Shown here: piece after piece, positions 8,429-17,829 of the stretch
Numbering within the stretch: the stretch's first letter is position 1
Layout: each line of letters starts with the position of its first letter
NCBI RefSeq assembly: GCF_001675045.1
Contig: NZ_LYPA01000065.1
Location: forward strand, 124,001 to 188,000
Origin: Paenibacillus oryzae
Lineage (GTDB): Bacteria > Bacillota > Bacilli > Paenibacillales > Paenibacillaceae
Length of the DNA stretch: 64,000 bases
Reading direction: 5' to 3'
The notes under the pieces: model-generated
Database searches by the model: none
What the model was told of the DNA's origin: nothing
Seen by the model: only the letters and a program-made list of their open reading frames with translations
Position numbers and translations under genes: made by a program

Positions 8429-11413
8429 TTGCTTCGTTTTTTGAAAACATACAAAATGACGCTTTTGTTTCTCATCGCGACGACTGTCTTTATTGTAGTC
8501 TGGAACGCCAATCGGGGATTTAATGACGAGGCCATGGCGTCTGTTCCGCGCCATGACGGGCTGGATGAAAGCTCTATTTTGCAAGGAGAGGACACAAGCA
8601 GCCTGCTTGAGCCGTCCTATTACAAATACATCGGGCTTCACAAGGAAAGCGGGGCAAGCGATAGCCAGGGCTTCCAAATTGTTATTCCTTCGCTGGATTA
8701 TAGCGGCTTAAGTCCTGAGGGCACAGCCGAGAAGACGGGACTGGATGGCATGGCTGCTCCTGTTGTTGCGCTTCTGGAGGAGGACAGCTGGGCCGATTAT
8801 GAGGTTTCCGTGCCGGAGGATGGCTTTTACCAGATGGGCATGAGTTATTATGCGCTGCCGGGCAAACGTTCTGACGTTGTCCGAAGTGTCATGATAGATG
8901 GGAAATATCCGTTTTTCCAAGCCAAAAAGCTGGATTTTAGCCGGATGTGGCGCGAAGCCGGCGAGCCGTGGCATGACAATCAGAACAATCAATACAATCC
9001 CAAACGGGAGGAAGTATCGGGCTGGCAATACCGCGACTTTACGGATGCGGAAGCAAAGGTGGAGGAGCCGTTCCGCTTTTATTTGACAAAAGGAACGCAT
9101 GTTGTACGCATACATACGGTCAGGGAGCCGGCCGCTATCGGAGAATTGCGGGTGTTTTCTCCCAAAGTGATCCCGGATTATGACGAAATCAGCGTGATGT
9201 ACGACGAAAAAGGCTATAAAAAGACGGAAGGACACCTGATCAAGGTACAGGCGGAAACGTCGACCTTGCGCTCCGACCCAACGCTAAAAAGAATTGAAGA
9301 CCGCGAACCGGATACAGAGCCCTTTAATAAGGATGCGGTTGTGCTCAACAGCTTTGGCGGACTGAGCTGGCGCGAGGGAGGCCAATGGGCCGAATGGGAG
9401 TTCGAGGTTCCGGAAAGCGGTTTGTACCATATAGGAGCCAGATACGGCCAATGGTTTTTGAACGGCATTCCTGTACAGCGGAAGATGACGATTAATGGAG
9501 AGCTGCCCTTCAAGGAAATGAATGCGGTGTCATTTCCCTATAAGGCGGAATGGCAAATCAGCACCTTCAGTCCCGGGGACGACAGCTATCTGTTTTATCT
9601 GGAAAAGGGCAAAAACATCATTCGGATGGAGGTCCAGATCGGCGGCTTGGGCGAAATACTGGAAAACGTGACGGATACGATTCAGAAGATGTCGCTGCTG
9701 ACACGCGAGGTTATCCGCGTTACCGGCACAAACCCCGATCCCAACGCAGACTGGAAGCTGGATCGCAATATTCCCGATTTGGAGCCAAGACTGCAAAATA
9801 TGGCCTGGAGTCTGGAGGACGGCATCCAGAGCCTGTACGATTTCGGGGTCAAAAGAGGAAGCTCGGAGGTCAGCACGCTTTATGAGGCGCGGGACGTGCT
9901 GCTTAGCATGGCGGACCAGCCTTCGACCATACCGGCGCGTCTGACTCAGTTTACAGAGCTGCAATCGTCGCTGGGCTTATGGGTGAACGGTCTTAGCAGG
10001 CATAGCCTGGTGCTGGATTATTTGATCGTCAAATCGCCTGAGCAGGAATGGCCGCGTCCCGCCGCTCCATGGTACGTTCGGGCGGGAACAAGCGTAGGCG
10101 ATTTGTTTCGTTCCTTTACGAAGGAATATGGCGGCGTAGGCACGGTATATGCCGAGGATGAAGAGGTACTGGATGTCTGGATTGCGCGCGGTCGCGATTG
10201 GGTCGAAATCATCAAGCAAATGATTGATGAGGACTTTACGCCGGAGACGGGCATCAAGGTGAATGTAAACGTCATTCCCGCACAGCAAATGCAATTGCTG
10301 ATGCTGGCCAATACGTCGGGGATGGCGCCGGATGTTGCGCTTGGCGTGGAGGGCGAGGTTCCGATAGATTTTGCCGTTCGGAACGCGCTGGTTAATCTGA
10401 ATGAATTCGAGGATTATGAAGCCGTAGCGGACCGTTTCCGGCCCGGCGCGCTGATTCCTTACAAATATGACGGCGGCGACTATGCCTTGCCGGAAAATCA
10501 AAATTTCTACATGCTGTTTTACCGCAAGGACATTATGAGCGAGCTGGGTATTTCGGAGGCGGATATTCCGCAAACATGGCAGGAGGTTATGGATTTGATT
10601 CCGCTGCTTCAGCAAAACGGAATGGATTTCTTTTATCCCCATGCCCCTAATATGCCGCAGCTGGCGATTAATGAGTTTGCCCCGTTTCTGTTTCAGAATG
10701 GCGGCGACTTTTATACGGAAAACGGGGCCCGCTCCGCGCTGGATTCGCCGGAGGCGATGCAGGCCATGCGGATGTGGACCGGCTTGTTCACCAATTACCG
10801 GATCGCCAAGCAAGCGGATTTCTACAACCGCTTCCGCTCCGGAGAGATGCCGATTGGGGTGGCCGATTACTCCACTTATATTTTGCTGTCCACCGCGGCG
10901 CCCGAGCTGACGGGCTGGTGGAGCATGAAGCCAATGCCGGGAATAAAGCAGGAAAACGGGCAAATTAACCGTTCGACGGGCGGTCTGGCCCAAACCGGAA
11001 TTATTTTCAAGTCCTCCAAGAGTCAGGAGGAGGCATGGGAATTTCTGAAATGGTGGACGGGCGCAGATGCTCAAGAAAGGTTTGGCTCCGAGCTTGAGGC
11101 GCTGCTTGGCGTAGAGGCGCGCTGGAATACGGCGAATGTCGAGGCGCTGCAAAGATTGCCGTGGCAGCAATCCGATATCGAAGCCATATTGGAGCAGTGG
11201 GAATGGTTCCGCGAGCGCGAGGTTGTGCTGGGCGGCTATTTCACCACCCGCCACGTAGCGAATATGTGGAATGAAATCGTATTGAACGGCCGCATTCACC
11301 GCGAGGCGGTTGAGGCGGGCGTGAAGGAAATCAACAAGGAGCTGCGCAAGAAACGGGAGGAGTTTGGCTTAGACCGGCAATCGGGACAGGGAGAGGAGAG
11401 AGAGCAGCCATGA
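8429..11413 (+). CDS. membrane-anchored binding-protein fusion with two N-terminal beta modules
   Basis: A 994-residue extracellular protein that is about twice the length of an ordinary solute-binding protein. Residues 10-28 form a membrane helix with no lipobox, so it should stay anchored. Two related modules follow, near 60-240 and 260-430. They share the pattern of an Asp/Glu-Tyr/Trp-Glu-x-Val-Pro-Glu strand, then Gly-Phe/Leu-Tyr and Ile-Asp/Asn-Gly-Lys/Glu (DYEVSVPEDGFYQMG and EWEFEVPESGLYHIG), reminiscent of CBM6/CBM35-like jelly rolls. After a helical linker, a family 1 solute-binding domain occupies about 575-960 (ETGIKVNVNVIPAQQMQLLM). The TTG start is chosen for GGATAGGGGG eight bases upstream. 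The end overlaps the next permease by four bases (ATGA). The protein may capture polymer and pass oligosaccharides to the permeases; that is inference. Confidence 0.85.
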   Translation: MLRFLKTYKMTLLFLIATTVFIVVWNANRGFNDEAMASVPRHDGLDESSILQGEDTSSLLEPSYYKYIGLHKESGASDSQGFQIVIPSLDYSGLSPEGTAEKTGLDGMAAPVVALLEEDSWADYEVSVPEDGFYQMGMSYYALPGKRSDVVRSVMIDGKYPFFQAKKLDFSRMWREAGEPWHDNQNNQYNPKREEVSGWQYRDFTDAEAKVEEPFRFYLTKGTHVVRIHTVREPAAIGELRVFSPKVIPDYDEISVMYDEKGYKKTEGHLIKVQAETSTLRSDPTLKRIEDREPDTEPFNKDAVVLNSFGGLSWREGGQWAEWEFEVPESGLYHIGARYGQWFLNGIPVQRKMTINGELPFKEMNAVSFPYKAEWQISTFSPGDDSYLFYLEKGKNIIRMEVQIGGLGEILENVTDTIQKMSLLTREVIRVTGTNPDPNADWKLDRNIPDLEPRLQNMAWSLEDGIQSLYDFGVKRGSSEVSTLYEARDVLLSMADQPSTIPARLTQFTELQSSLGLWVNGLSRHSLVLDYLIVKSPEQEWPRPAAPWYVRAGTSVGDLFRSFTKEYGGVGTVYAEDEEVLDVWIARGRDWVEIIKQMIDEDFTPETGIKVNVNVIPAQQMQLLMLANTSGMAPDVALGVEGEVPIDFAVRNALVNLNEFEDYEAVADRFRPGALIPYKYDGGDYALPENQNFYMLFYRKDIMSELGISEADIPQTWQEVMDLIPLLQQNGMDFFYPHAPNMPQLAINEFAPFLFQNGGDFYTENGARSALDSPEAMQAMRMWTGLFTNYRIAKQADFYNRFRSGEMPIGVADYSTYILLSTAAPELTGWWSMKPMPGIKQENGQINRSTGGLAQTGIIFKSSKSQEEAWEFLKWWTGADAQERFGSELEALLGVEARWNTANVEALQRLPWQQSDIEAILEQWEWFREREVVLGGYFTTRHVANMWNEIVLNGRIHREAVEAGVKEINKELRKKREEFGLDRQSGQGEEREQP

Positions 11414-12375
11414 GCGCCAAACCGATAGAGGCGGGAACCGGGGGAGGAACGGGAACGCTGCCCGTTTCCTCCCGCTCACGCCTGGCCCAGCTATGGTCCG
11501 AAATGAAGCGGCACAAGGTTTCGTATCTGTTTCTAGCGCCGTTTCTGCTGTTGTTTTTCATTTTTATCATCGTTCCGATTTTGACATCCATTACGTTGAG
11601 TTTTTCCTACTATAACATTTTGGAAGCGCCGCGTTTTATCGGCTTTTCCAACTACAAGCTGTTGTTTGTGGATGACGATATCTTTATGCAGGCCGTCGGC
11701 ATTACGCTGAAATTTGCGTTTATAACGGGACCGGTCGGGTATGTGATGGCCTTTTTGCTGGCCTGGCTCATTAGCCAGATTCCGATAAAATACCGCTTTT
11801 TTTATACGTTATGCTTTTATACGCCGTCCATTACAAGCGCTACCGCAATGTCGGTCGTGTGGCTGTATATGTTCGCAGGCGACCGGAAGGGAATGCTGAA
11901 TCATTGGCTGATCCGCATTGGCTTGCTGGATGAACCGTTTCTTTATTTGCAGGACATCCGCACCATTGTGCCGGTCATTATTATTGTTTCTCTCTGGATG
12001 AGCATGGGCGTTGGGTTTTTGGCCTTTTTGGCGGGCTTGCAAAATGTGCCCAAGGATTTGTACGAGGCGGGGGAAATCGACGGTATCCGAAACCGCTGGC
12101 AGCAGCTGTTTTATATTACAGTGCCTTCGGTAAAGCCTCAGCTTCTGTTCGGCGCTATTATGCAGGTTGTGTCGTCGCTGCAAGTATTCGATGTCAGCGT
12201 GCAGCTAGTCGGGCTGCCCAGTCCGCTGTATGCAGGGCATACCATATTGACGCATTTGTTTGATTATGCATTTATCCGGTTTGAAATGGGGTACGCTTCT
12301 GCCATTGCAGTGGTATTGTTCCTTCTCATGATGGGACTTAATCGCCTGATATTCAACCTGCTGGGGAGGGATTGA
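11410..12375 (+). CDS. sugar ABC transporter permease, MalF/UgpA-type
   Basis: Inner-membrane permease of a CUT1 importer with about six membrane helices. A cytoplasmic N-terminal tail of about 40 residues is Gly/Ser-rich then basic. The ATPase-docking EAA loop is visible near residue 218 (EAGEIDGIRNRWQQLFYITVP region). Its start codon overlaps the upstream stop (ATGA), so translation is likely coupled. It pairs with the MalG-type permease that follows three bases later. No cognate ATPase is encoded in the window. Confidence 0.92.
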   Translation: MSAKPIEAGTGGGTGTLPVSSRSRLAQLWSEMKRHKVSYLFLAPFLLLFFIFIIVPILTSITLSFSYYNILEAPRFIGFSNYKLLFVDDDIFMQAVGITLKFAFITGPVGYVMAFLLAWLISQIPIKYRFFYTLCFYTPSITSATAMSVVWLYMFAGDRKGMLNHWLIRIGLLDEPFLYLQDIRTIVPVIIIVSLWMSMGVGFLAFLAGLQNVPKDLYEAGEIDGIRNRWQQLFYITVPSVKPQLLFGAIMQVVSSLQVFDVSVQLVGLPSPLYAGHTILTHLFDYAFIRFEMGYASAIAVVLFLLMMGLNRLIFNLLGRD

Positions 12376-12378
12376 CCG

Positions 12379-13245
12379 ATGACCCGCTTATTTGCAGTAC
12401 GAAAAAAAATCGACTGGGGCGGCATGTCGCTGTACGCTTTCCTGACCGTTTTTGGCCTGCTGATGCTTATGCCGCTCGTTTATATGGCATCAACGGCCCT
12501 AAAACCGATTAGTGAGCTGTTTCTGTTCCCGCCGCGATTTTTTGTGCAAAATCCAACCTTGCTCAACTTTCGCGATTTGCTGCTTATAACCGGCACGTCC
12601 AATGTTCCTTTTCTTAGGTTCATTCTGAACAGTGTCATCGTTACCGGCGGCATCGTTATTGGCGGGGTGTTCATATCGGCGATGGCCGCCTATCCGCTGG
12701 CAAAGCATAATATGCCGTTCAAAAAAATTATTTTTGACATGATTGTAGCCGCGCTGATGTTTTCGCCCATGGTGCTGCAAATTCCGCAATATTTGCTCAT
12801 GAGCAAAAGCGGATTGATGAATACGTATTGGGCGATGATTCTGCCTTACCTTGCGGCTCCGGTCGGCATGTTTCTGATGACACAGTTTCTGCGGCAAATT
12901 CCGGACGCGCTGCTGGAGGCGGCCCGGATTGACGGAGCGTCGGAGTGGAAGGTGTTTTGGGTCATCATCTTGCCGATGCTGAAGCCCGCCATTGCTACCT
13001 TTGCTCTGTTCAGCTTCATTACGGCATGGAATGATCCCTATCCGTCTATGGTTTATACAACAAGCGAAAATATGAAGTCGCTGCCGCTTGCCATACAGAC
13101 CATTCAAGGGGGAGCGGGCGTTATTGCCCGGGTGGGCACCTTTGCCGCCGCCAGCTTCCTGATGATTATTCCAACGCTGCTTGTTTTTATCACATCTCAG
13201 CGAATGGTGCTGCAGACGATGGCGCATTCGGGACTGAAAGAATAG
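12379..13245 (+). CDS. sugar ABC transporter permease, MalG/UgpE-type
   Basis: Second half of the first permease pair. It has 288 residues, about six membrane helices and the EAA motif near residue 179 (EAARIDGASEWKVFW). It begins three bases after the upstream permease stop, with GGGGAGGG just inside that gene as ribosome binding site. It forms the translocation channel with the upstream permease and depends on a shared ATPase, as MsmX serves several importers in Bacillus. Confidence 0.92.
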   Translation: MTRLFAVRKKIDWGGMSLYAFLTVFGLLMLMPLVYMASTALKPISELFLFPPRFFVQNPTLLNFRDLLLITGTSNVPFLRFILNSVIVTGGIVIGGVFISAMAAYPLAKHNMPFKKIIFDMIVAALMFSPMVLQIPQYLLMSKSGLMNTYWAMILPYLAAPVGMFLMTQFLRQIPDALLEAARIDGASEWKVFWVIILPMLKPAIATFALFSFITAWNDPYPSMVYTTSENMKSLPLAIQTIQGGAGVIARVGTFAAASFLMIIPTLLVFITSQRMVLQTMAHSGLKE

Positions 13246-13257
13246 GGGGAGCGCAGA

Positions 13258-14754
13258 ATGACGATATCCGGGAAAGCCCGTTTCACTATAGCGGCAGTGC
13301 TTGCGCTGTCTTTGCTTGTACCGGCAAGCGTATCCGCATCGGCCCCGTACGACAGCTACACCTACAACTCATCGCAGCGGGACGTGCGCTCCATTGCAGG
13401 TTATATGTATGACGGCTCTATCGACGGCATCAATTGGCCAAGCGGGCCCCTGAACCGCCCGGAGTCGATGTTTATTTCGGAGGAGGGCAATCTTTATATT
13501 GCCGATTCCGGCAACAACCGGATCGTGGAGCTGGACGCCGGCCATCAATACCTGCGAACCTACGGCGATACGGAGGGAGAAGGCGCCCTCAGCGAGCCGA
13601 AGGGCGTTTATGTGAAGGAAGACGGCACCGTTTATGTGGCCGATACGAAAAATTCCAGAATTGCCGTCTTCGATAAGGACGGCCGATTTATTCGGGACTA
13701 TCCCAAGCCGGAAAGCCCGCTTATCGGAGCGACCTTTTCCTATTCGCCGTCCAAAATCGTGCTGGATAAACGCGACTATATGTTTGTGGTCAGCGACGGC
13801 AATACGCAAGGACTGCTGCAAATTGACCCGAAGGGTGAATTTAGAGGGTTCTATGGAGCCAACCATGTCGGATTCAGCTGGAGCAGGCTTTTTGTCAAGC
13901 TGATCGCCACGGAGGAGCAGCGCCGCAAGCTCGCGGCAATCGTGCCGGCGGAATTTTCGGATCTGGATATGGATGAAGAAGGCTTTATGTATACAACAAC
14001 GATTGGCGAAGAGGCCAATCAGCTTAAACGGTTGTCTCCGGTTGGCGTGGACACGCTGAACTTTGGCGTTTCGCGGCAATACGGCGACTACTTCAGCGTC
14101 GGGCCGTTTACAATGGCTTCTTTTATCGGGGTGACGGTTGATGACGACGGGATTATTACGGCGCTTGATCTTCAGACCAGCAAGCTGTTTCAGTACGACA
14201 AGCTGGGCAACTTCCTGTTTTCGTTCGGTGGCGTCGGCGAGCAAAACGGCTTATTCGCAACCCCTTCCGGCGTAAGCCAAAATAAAGACGGCACTATCTA
14301 TGTGGTGGATCGGGGGCGCAACCGGATTGACTGGTTCCGCACAACGCCGTTTGCTGATCTGGTGCACCAGGCATCGGTTTTGTATGTGGATGGCCGCTAT
14401 AGCGAGGCGGAGTCGCTGTGGCAGGAGGTGCTGAAGCAAAACGCCAACTTCGAGATGGCTTACCAGGCGATCGGCAAATCTATGTACAAGGCGGAGAGAT
14501 ATAAGGAAGCGATGGATTATTTCAAGCTGGCCCGGGCGAGACATGACTATTCCTTGGCCTTTAAGGAATACCGCAAGGAATATGTCCGGGAAAACTTTAC
14601 GATGCTTGCGGCTGGCGCCATGCTGCTGTTTGCCGCTCTGCGGTGGGGCGTTCCCGGTGCTATTCGCTTCGCGAGGCGCAAAAAAACGGCGAATGCCGCA
14701 CGGACTGCTCCTGTCGCGCTATCCCCACATGCAAAGGAAGGTGAGTCGATATGA
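13258..14754 (+). CDS. NHL-repeat beta-propeller / TPR membrane-anchored protein
   Basis: Secreted-side protein of 498 residues. An N-terminal signal peptide (about 1-28, ending SVSASA) precedes a propeller of NHL repeats, each with the LYIADSGNNRI-type core (for example GNLYIADSGNNRIVEL, GTVYVADTKNSRIAVF and GTIYVVDRGRNRIDWF). Residues about 370-440 form two TPR-like helical repeats (YSEAESLWQEVLKQN, ERYKEAMDYFKLARA). A final membrane helix near 447-465 is followed by a basic tail, so the propeller would face outside. Propellers of this type bind proteins or polymers. Its fixed place between permeases suggests a scaffold for the transporter, which is inference. The start overlaps nothing; GGGGGAG lies upstream. 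Confidence 0.8.
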   Translation: MTISGKARFTIAAVLALSLLVPASVSASAPYDSYTYNSSQRDVRSIAGYMYDGSIDGINWPSGPLNRPESMFISEEGNLYIADSGNNRIVELDAGHQYLRTYGDTEGEGALSEPKGVYVKEDGTVYVADTKNSRIAVFDKDGRFIRDYPKPESPLIGATFSYSPSKIVLDKRDYMFVVSDGNTQGLLQIDPKGEFRGFYGANHVGFSWSRLFVKLIATEEQRRKLAAIVPAEFSDLDMDEEGFMYTTTIGEEANQLKRLSPVGVDTLNFGVSRQYGDYFSVGPFTMASFIGVTVDDDGIITALDLQTSKLFQYDKLGNFLFSFGGVGEQNGLFATPSGVSQNKDGTIYVVDRGRNRIDWFRTTPFADLVHQASVLYVDGRYSEAESLWQEVLKQNANFEMAYQAIGKSMYKAERYKEAMDYFKLARARHDYSLAFKEYRKEYVRENFTMLAAGAMLLFAALRWGVPGAIRFARRKKTANAARTAPVALSPHAKEGESI

Positions 14755-15365
14755 GCGCCGTGGCGATGATGCGCCGTATTTTGTTTAAGCCAATCGACTT
14801 TTTTGAAGATATTCAGCAGCCGGGCGTTATACGGATACGGCAGGCGCTGCTGCTTGTGGTTAGCGCATATGCCGTGCGAATGATCTCTCTGTATGCTGCG
14901 GGTTTTGCGTATCAAGACCGCGAGCCTTACCAAATATCGGCGCTCCAGGAATTAATATGGCTGATAGCGCCATGGGCGACCTGGTGTGTTGCGCATTGGG
15001 CGGTAAGCGCTATTTTGGATGGCGAAGGAAAGTTTAAGGAAATTGTGTACGGCAGCGCGTTTGTACTGGCTCCGTTTATCGTGTTTATGATTCCCGTCAC
15101 GCTGCTCACGCGCGTACTGTCGCTCGACGAATCCGGCACGGTCAATGTTTTAATGTACGCGATTAATGGCTGGATGGTCTGGCTGCTGCTGCTGATGGTC
15201 AAAATCCTGCATAATTTTGATTTGAAAAAAACATTGTTTATTACCGTGCTTAGCATCATTGGCATGTTAATTGTCTGGTTTGTCGGCATTTTGCTGTTTG
15301 GGTTGTCCAATCAGTTTATGAGCTTTGTTTACGATATGGTCAAGGAAATAAGACTGCGTGCTTAG
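14751..15365 (+). CDS. YIP1-family-like integral membrane protein
   Basis: A 204-residue protein with about five hydrophobic helices. An N-terminal segment resembles bacterial YIP1-domain proteins (MRRILFKPIDFFEDIQQPG, then helices). The start codon overlaps the stop of the NHL gene (ATGA), so the two are probably translated together and act together. The bacterial family has no defined biochemical role that I know of. It carries no catalytic motif. It may assemble or stabilise the membrane parts of the cassette, but nothing in the sequence shows this directly. Confidence 0.7.
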   Translation: MSAVAMMRRILFKPIDFFEDIQQPGVIRIRQALLLVVSAYAVRMISLYAAGFAYQDREPYQISALQELIWLIAPWATWCVAHWAVSAILDGEGKFKEIVYGSAFVLAPFIVFMIPVTLLTRVLSLDESGTVNVLMYAINGWMVWLLLLMVKILHNFDLKKTLFITVLSIIGMLIVWFVGILLFGLSNQFMSFVYDMVKEIRLRA

Positions 15366-15377
15366 GGGGGAAGCCAG

Positions 15378-17819
15378 ATGAAAAAACGGCGTACACGCAA
15401 ATGGATAATCGGGGGGATAGCCTTGACGCTGCTGGCTGCCGGGGCATTCCAGCAATTTCTGCCGCCATCCGGGGCCCGCGCTGCAGAAGCCGTAGCTCAG
15501 TCGGAAGCAAGCGGCCCGGAGCCGGAATCGGCAGGGTCGCAGTCCGCAGCAAGCGGCTCGGAGCCGGAAGCATCTGGATCGCAATCCCAAGCTGGCGCAG
15601 GAGAAGCGTCCTCCGATGTTGCTGAGGCAGCATCTAAAGAGGCAACGGTCTTGGCGGCGGACGACGAAAAAAAGGATAGCGGCAATATGGCTCAAGCCCA
15701 GCCGGGAGAAGTATCCATGTATCCGGTAACGGCTGTAACCAAAATGCTGGAGAATGGCACTTATACTCTTTATCTGGACGAAAAAACCGGAAACGTCAGG
15801 GTGACGAGCCAAAAAAGCGGCACGGAGTGGCTGGGAGCGCCGATTGTTCCGCGCAGCACAATGCCAAACAACAAAAAATTTATGGATTCCGCCGTACACC
15901 TGAAATATACGGAAGGCGCGGATATTACATCCACTTATTCGCTAAAGGATAAGGAAACGGCAGTTTCCATAGCCGCCGGAAGCGACTCCGTTACCGTGAG
16001 TTTTGCTTTTGAGGTGGAGAAGCTTTATTTTGATGTCGTATACCGGCTGACCGAAACGGGCCTGGAGGTGACGATTCCATACTCATCCATCCGGGAGGAA
16101 GGCAAGGCCAAGCTGATCAGCATCGAGCCGCTGCCGTTTATGAATGCGGCCGCCGAAAGCGAGGAGGGCGCAATGCTGCTTCCCGACGGCTCGGGGGCGC
16201 TGCTGCATTTCCGCCCCAATCATCCCGCTTATCTCAAGGGATATTCGGAGATGATTTATGGCCCTGACCCCACCTTTATTACGCAAACGCATGATATGGT
16301 CTCGCTTGGCGGCATGAGAGCCAATACGCCAAGGAAATTTGCCGCATTGCCAGTATTCGGCATGTACCGGGACGGCATCGGCACACTCGGCATCGTGACA
16401 CAGGGCGATTATGACGCCCGGATTAACGGTACGCCGGCAGGCATTCGCAGCATCCCGTTGTACCGCAGCTCCGCCGAGTTTATTTATCGTAAAAATGATG
16501 TCATTTTTATCGGCTCATCCGGTCAAATTCCTTATTATCAAGGCCAAAAGATCAAAGGAGACCGCAGCCTGAGTTATGTGCTGCTGGAGAAGGAGCAGGC
16601 GGGGTATGTCGGAATGGCCGCCGCTTATCGCAGCTACCTGATCAACGAACGCGGCATCGAGGCTGTAGCCGACAGCTCGGCGCCGCTATCGCTGACCTTG
16701 CTAGGCGGAATAAAGCGGGATGAAATTTTAGGCAGTACCTTTATTCGGATGACCACCTTCGAGCAGGCGCAAGCCATTATTGCGGAGCTTAAGGAGAGAG
16801 GCATTGAAGAGCTTGAGGTTACGCTGGACGGCTGGTCGAAAAACGGCCTGTACGGCGAGCAGCCTGATCATTTCCCCGCAGCCTCGCAGCTTGGCGGAAA
16901 GTCGGGTCTCAAGAAGCTGGCTGACTTTGCCGCGCAGCAGGATACGCCGCTCTATTTGCGGACGAACTATGTCAAGCCGTTTGGCGAAAGCGGCGGCTTC
17001 AGCAAGCGCAAGGATGCGGTGCGGGGAATGGACCGCGAAATGCTGAAATTGACAAGCTATTATTTAGCGACCCGCTGGACCAATGGCAATGCCTCCTTCT
17101 ATTTAATGAAGCCGGAGCAGACTTACCGGAAGCATATTGCCAAGGAGCTGGATACGGCAGCCGAAATCGGGGCAAAAGGCATTCAATTTCAGTATATGGG
17201 GGAGCTGCTTTATTCCGATGAGGATTCCAATGATTATACAAGCCGGGCCGAAACGGCAGCGGTATGGATTCAGGCATTGGAGGACGCCCGCCAGAAGACG
17301 GGAAGAACAGCTGTCGATTACGGCTTTGGCTATACGCTTGGAGCTGTGGACCGAATTGATAATGCGCCGCTTTTTAGCAGCGGCTACATTTTTACCGACG
17401 AAGCGGTTCCCTTCTACCAGCTTGCGCTGCATGGACTGGTGCCTTATTATGCAGCGCCGGCCAATCTCCGTGAGGATTCCGCCATCGAGTTTCTAAAAGC
17501 AGTGGAATATGGCGCGCTGCCAAGCTACGAGCTGACGCATGCGCCAACAAGCAAGCTTCAGCGAACGCTGGAGGACAGGTTGTTCAGCTCGGAGGCCTCC
17601 CAATGGCTGGATACGGCTGTAGAGGAATACAACCGGCTTAAGCCCTATTACGAAGCAATAGCCGGAAAACGAATGACCAGCCATCGCCAGCTTCAAGCCG
17701 GCGTTTACTTGACGGAATACGAAAACGGGGTTAAGGCCGTTGTCAATTATAGCGACCGGGACGTGGAAGTGGAAGGCATGCGGGTTGGTTCAATGGATTT
17801 TGCAGTGACGGGAGTGTGA
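15378..17819 (+). CDS. secreted DUF5696-type protein, possibly TIM-barrel glycosidase-like
   Basis: An exported protein of 813 residues. A basic start and hydrophobic core (about 1-36) form a signal peptide or anchor. A low-complexity Ser/Ala/Glu/Gly/Pro stretch (about 38-115, with repeated SGSEPEASGSQ-like units) acts as a spacer. The rest is one large conserved region. It has a beta-sandwich part to about residue 440, then an alternating strand/helix part with ELEVTLDGWSKNGLYG and LYLRTNYVKPF, which resembles a glycosidase TIM barrel. I match it to DUF5696 from memory of Paenibacillus sugar operons. No catalytic pair can be named safely. It sits between the YIP1-like gene and the second permease pair, with an AGGGGGGAAG ribosome binding site. 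Confidence 0.65.
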   Translation: MKKRRTRKWIIGGIALTLLAAGAFQQFLPPSGARAAEAVAQSEASGPEPESAGSQSAASGSEPEASGSQSQAGAGEASSDVAEAASKEATVLAADDEKKDSGNMAQAQPGEVSMYPVTAVTKMLENGTYTLYLDEKTGNVRVTSQKSGTEWLGAPIVPRSTMPNNKKFMDSAVHLKYTEGADITSTYSLKDKETAVSIAAGSDSVTVSFAFEVEKLYFDVVYRLTETGLEVTIPYSSIREEGKAKLISIEPLPFMNAAAESEEGAMLLPDGSGALLHFRPNHPAYLKGYSEMIYGPDPTFITQTHDMVSLGGMRANTPRKFAALPVFGMYRDGIGTLGIVTQGDYDARINGTPAGIRSIPLYRSSAEFIYRKNDVIFIGSSGQIPYYQGQKIKGDRSLSYVLLEKEQAGYVGMAAAYRSYLINERGIEAVADSSAPLSLTLLGGIKRDEILGSTFIRMTTFEQAQAIIAELKERGIEELEVTLDGWSKNGLYGEQPDHFPAASQLGGKSGLKKLADFAAQQDTPLYLRTNYVKPFGESGGFSKRKDAVRGMDREMLKLTSYYLATRWTNGNASFYLMKPEQTYRKHIAKELDTAAEIGAKGIQFQYMGELLYSDEDSNDYTSRAETAAVWIQALEDARQKTGRTAVDYGFGYTLGAVDRIDNAPLFSSGYIFTDEAVPFYQLALHGLVPYYAAPANLREDSAIEFLKAVEYGALPSYELTHAPTSKLQRTLEDRLFSSEASQWLDTAVEEYNRLKPYYEAIAGKRMTSHRQLQAGVYLTEYENGVKAVVNYSDRDVEVEGMRVGSMDFAVTGV

Positions 17820-17829
17820 AAAGGCCATC

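Noticed and set aside
9977-11299. 440-residue antisense frame opposite the fused binding protein
   Set aside because: It mirrors GC-rich third codon positions of the real gene and shows Arg/His-rich random composition.
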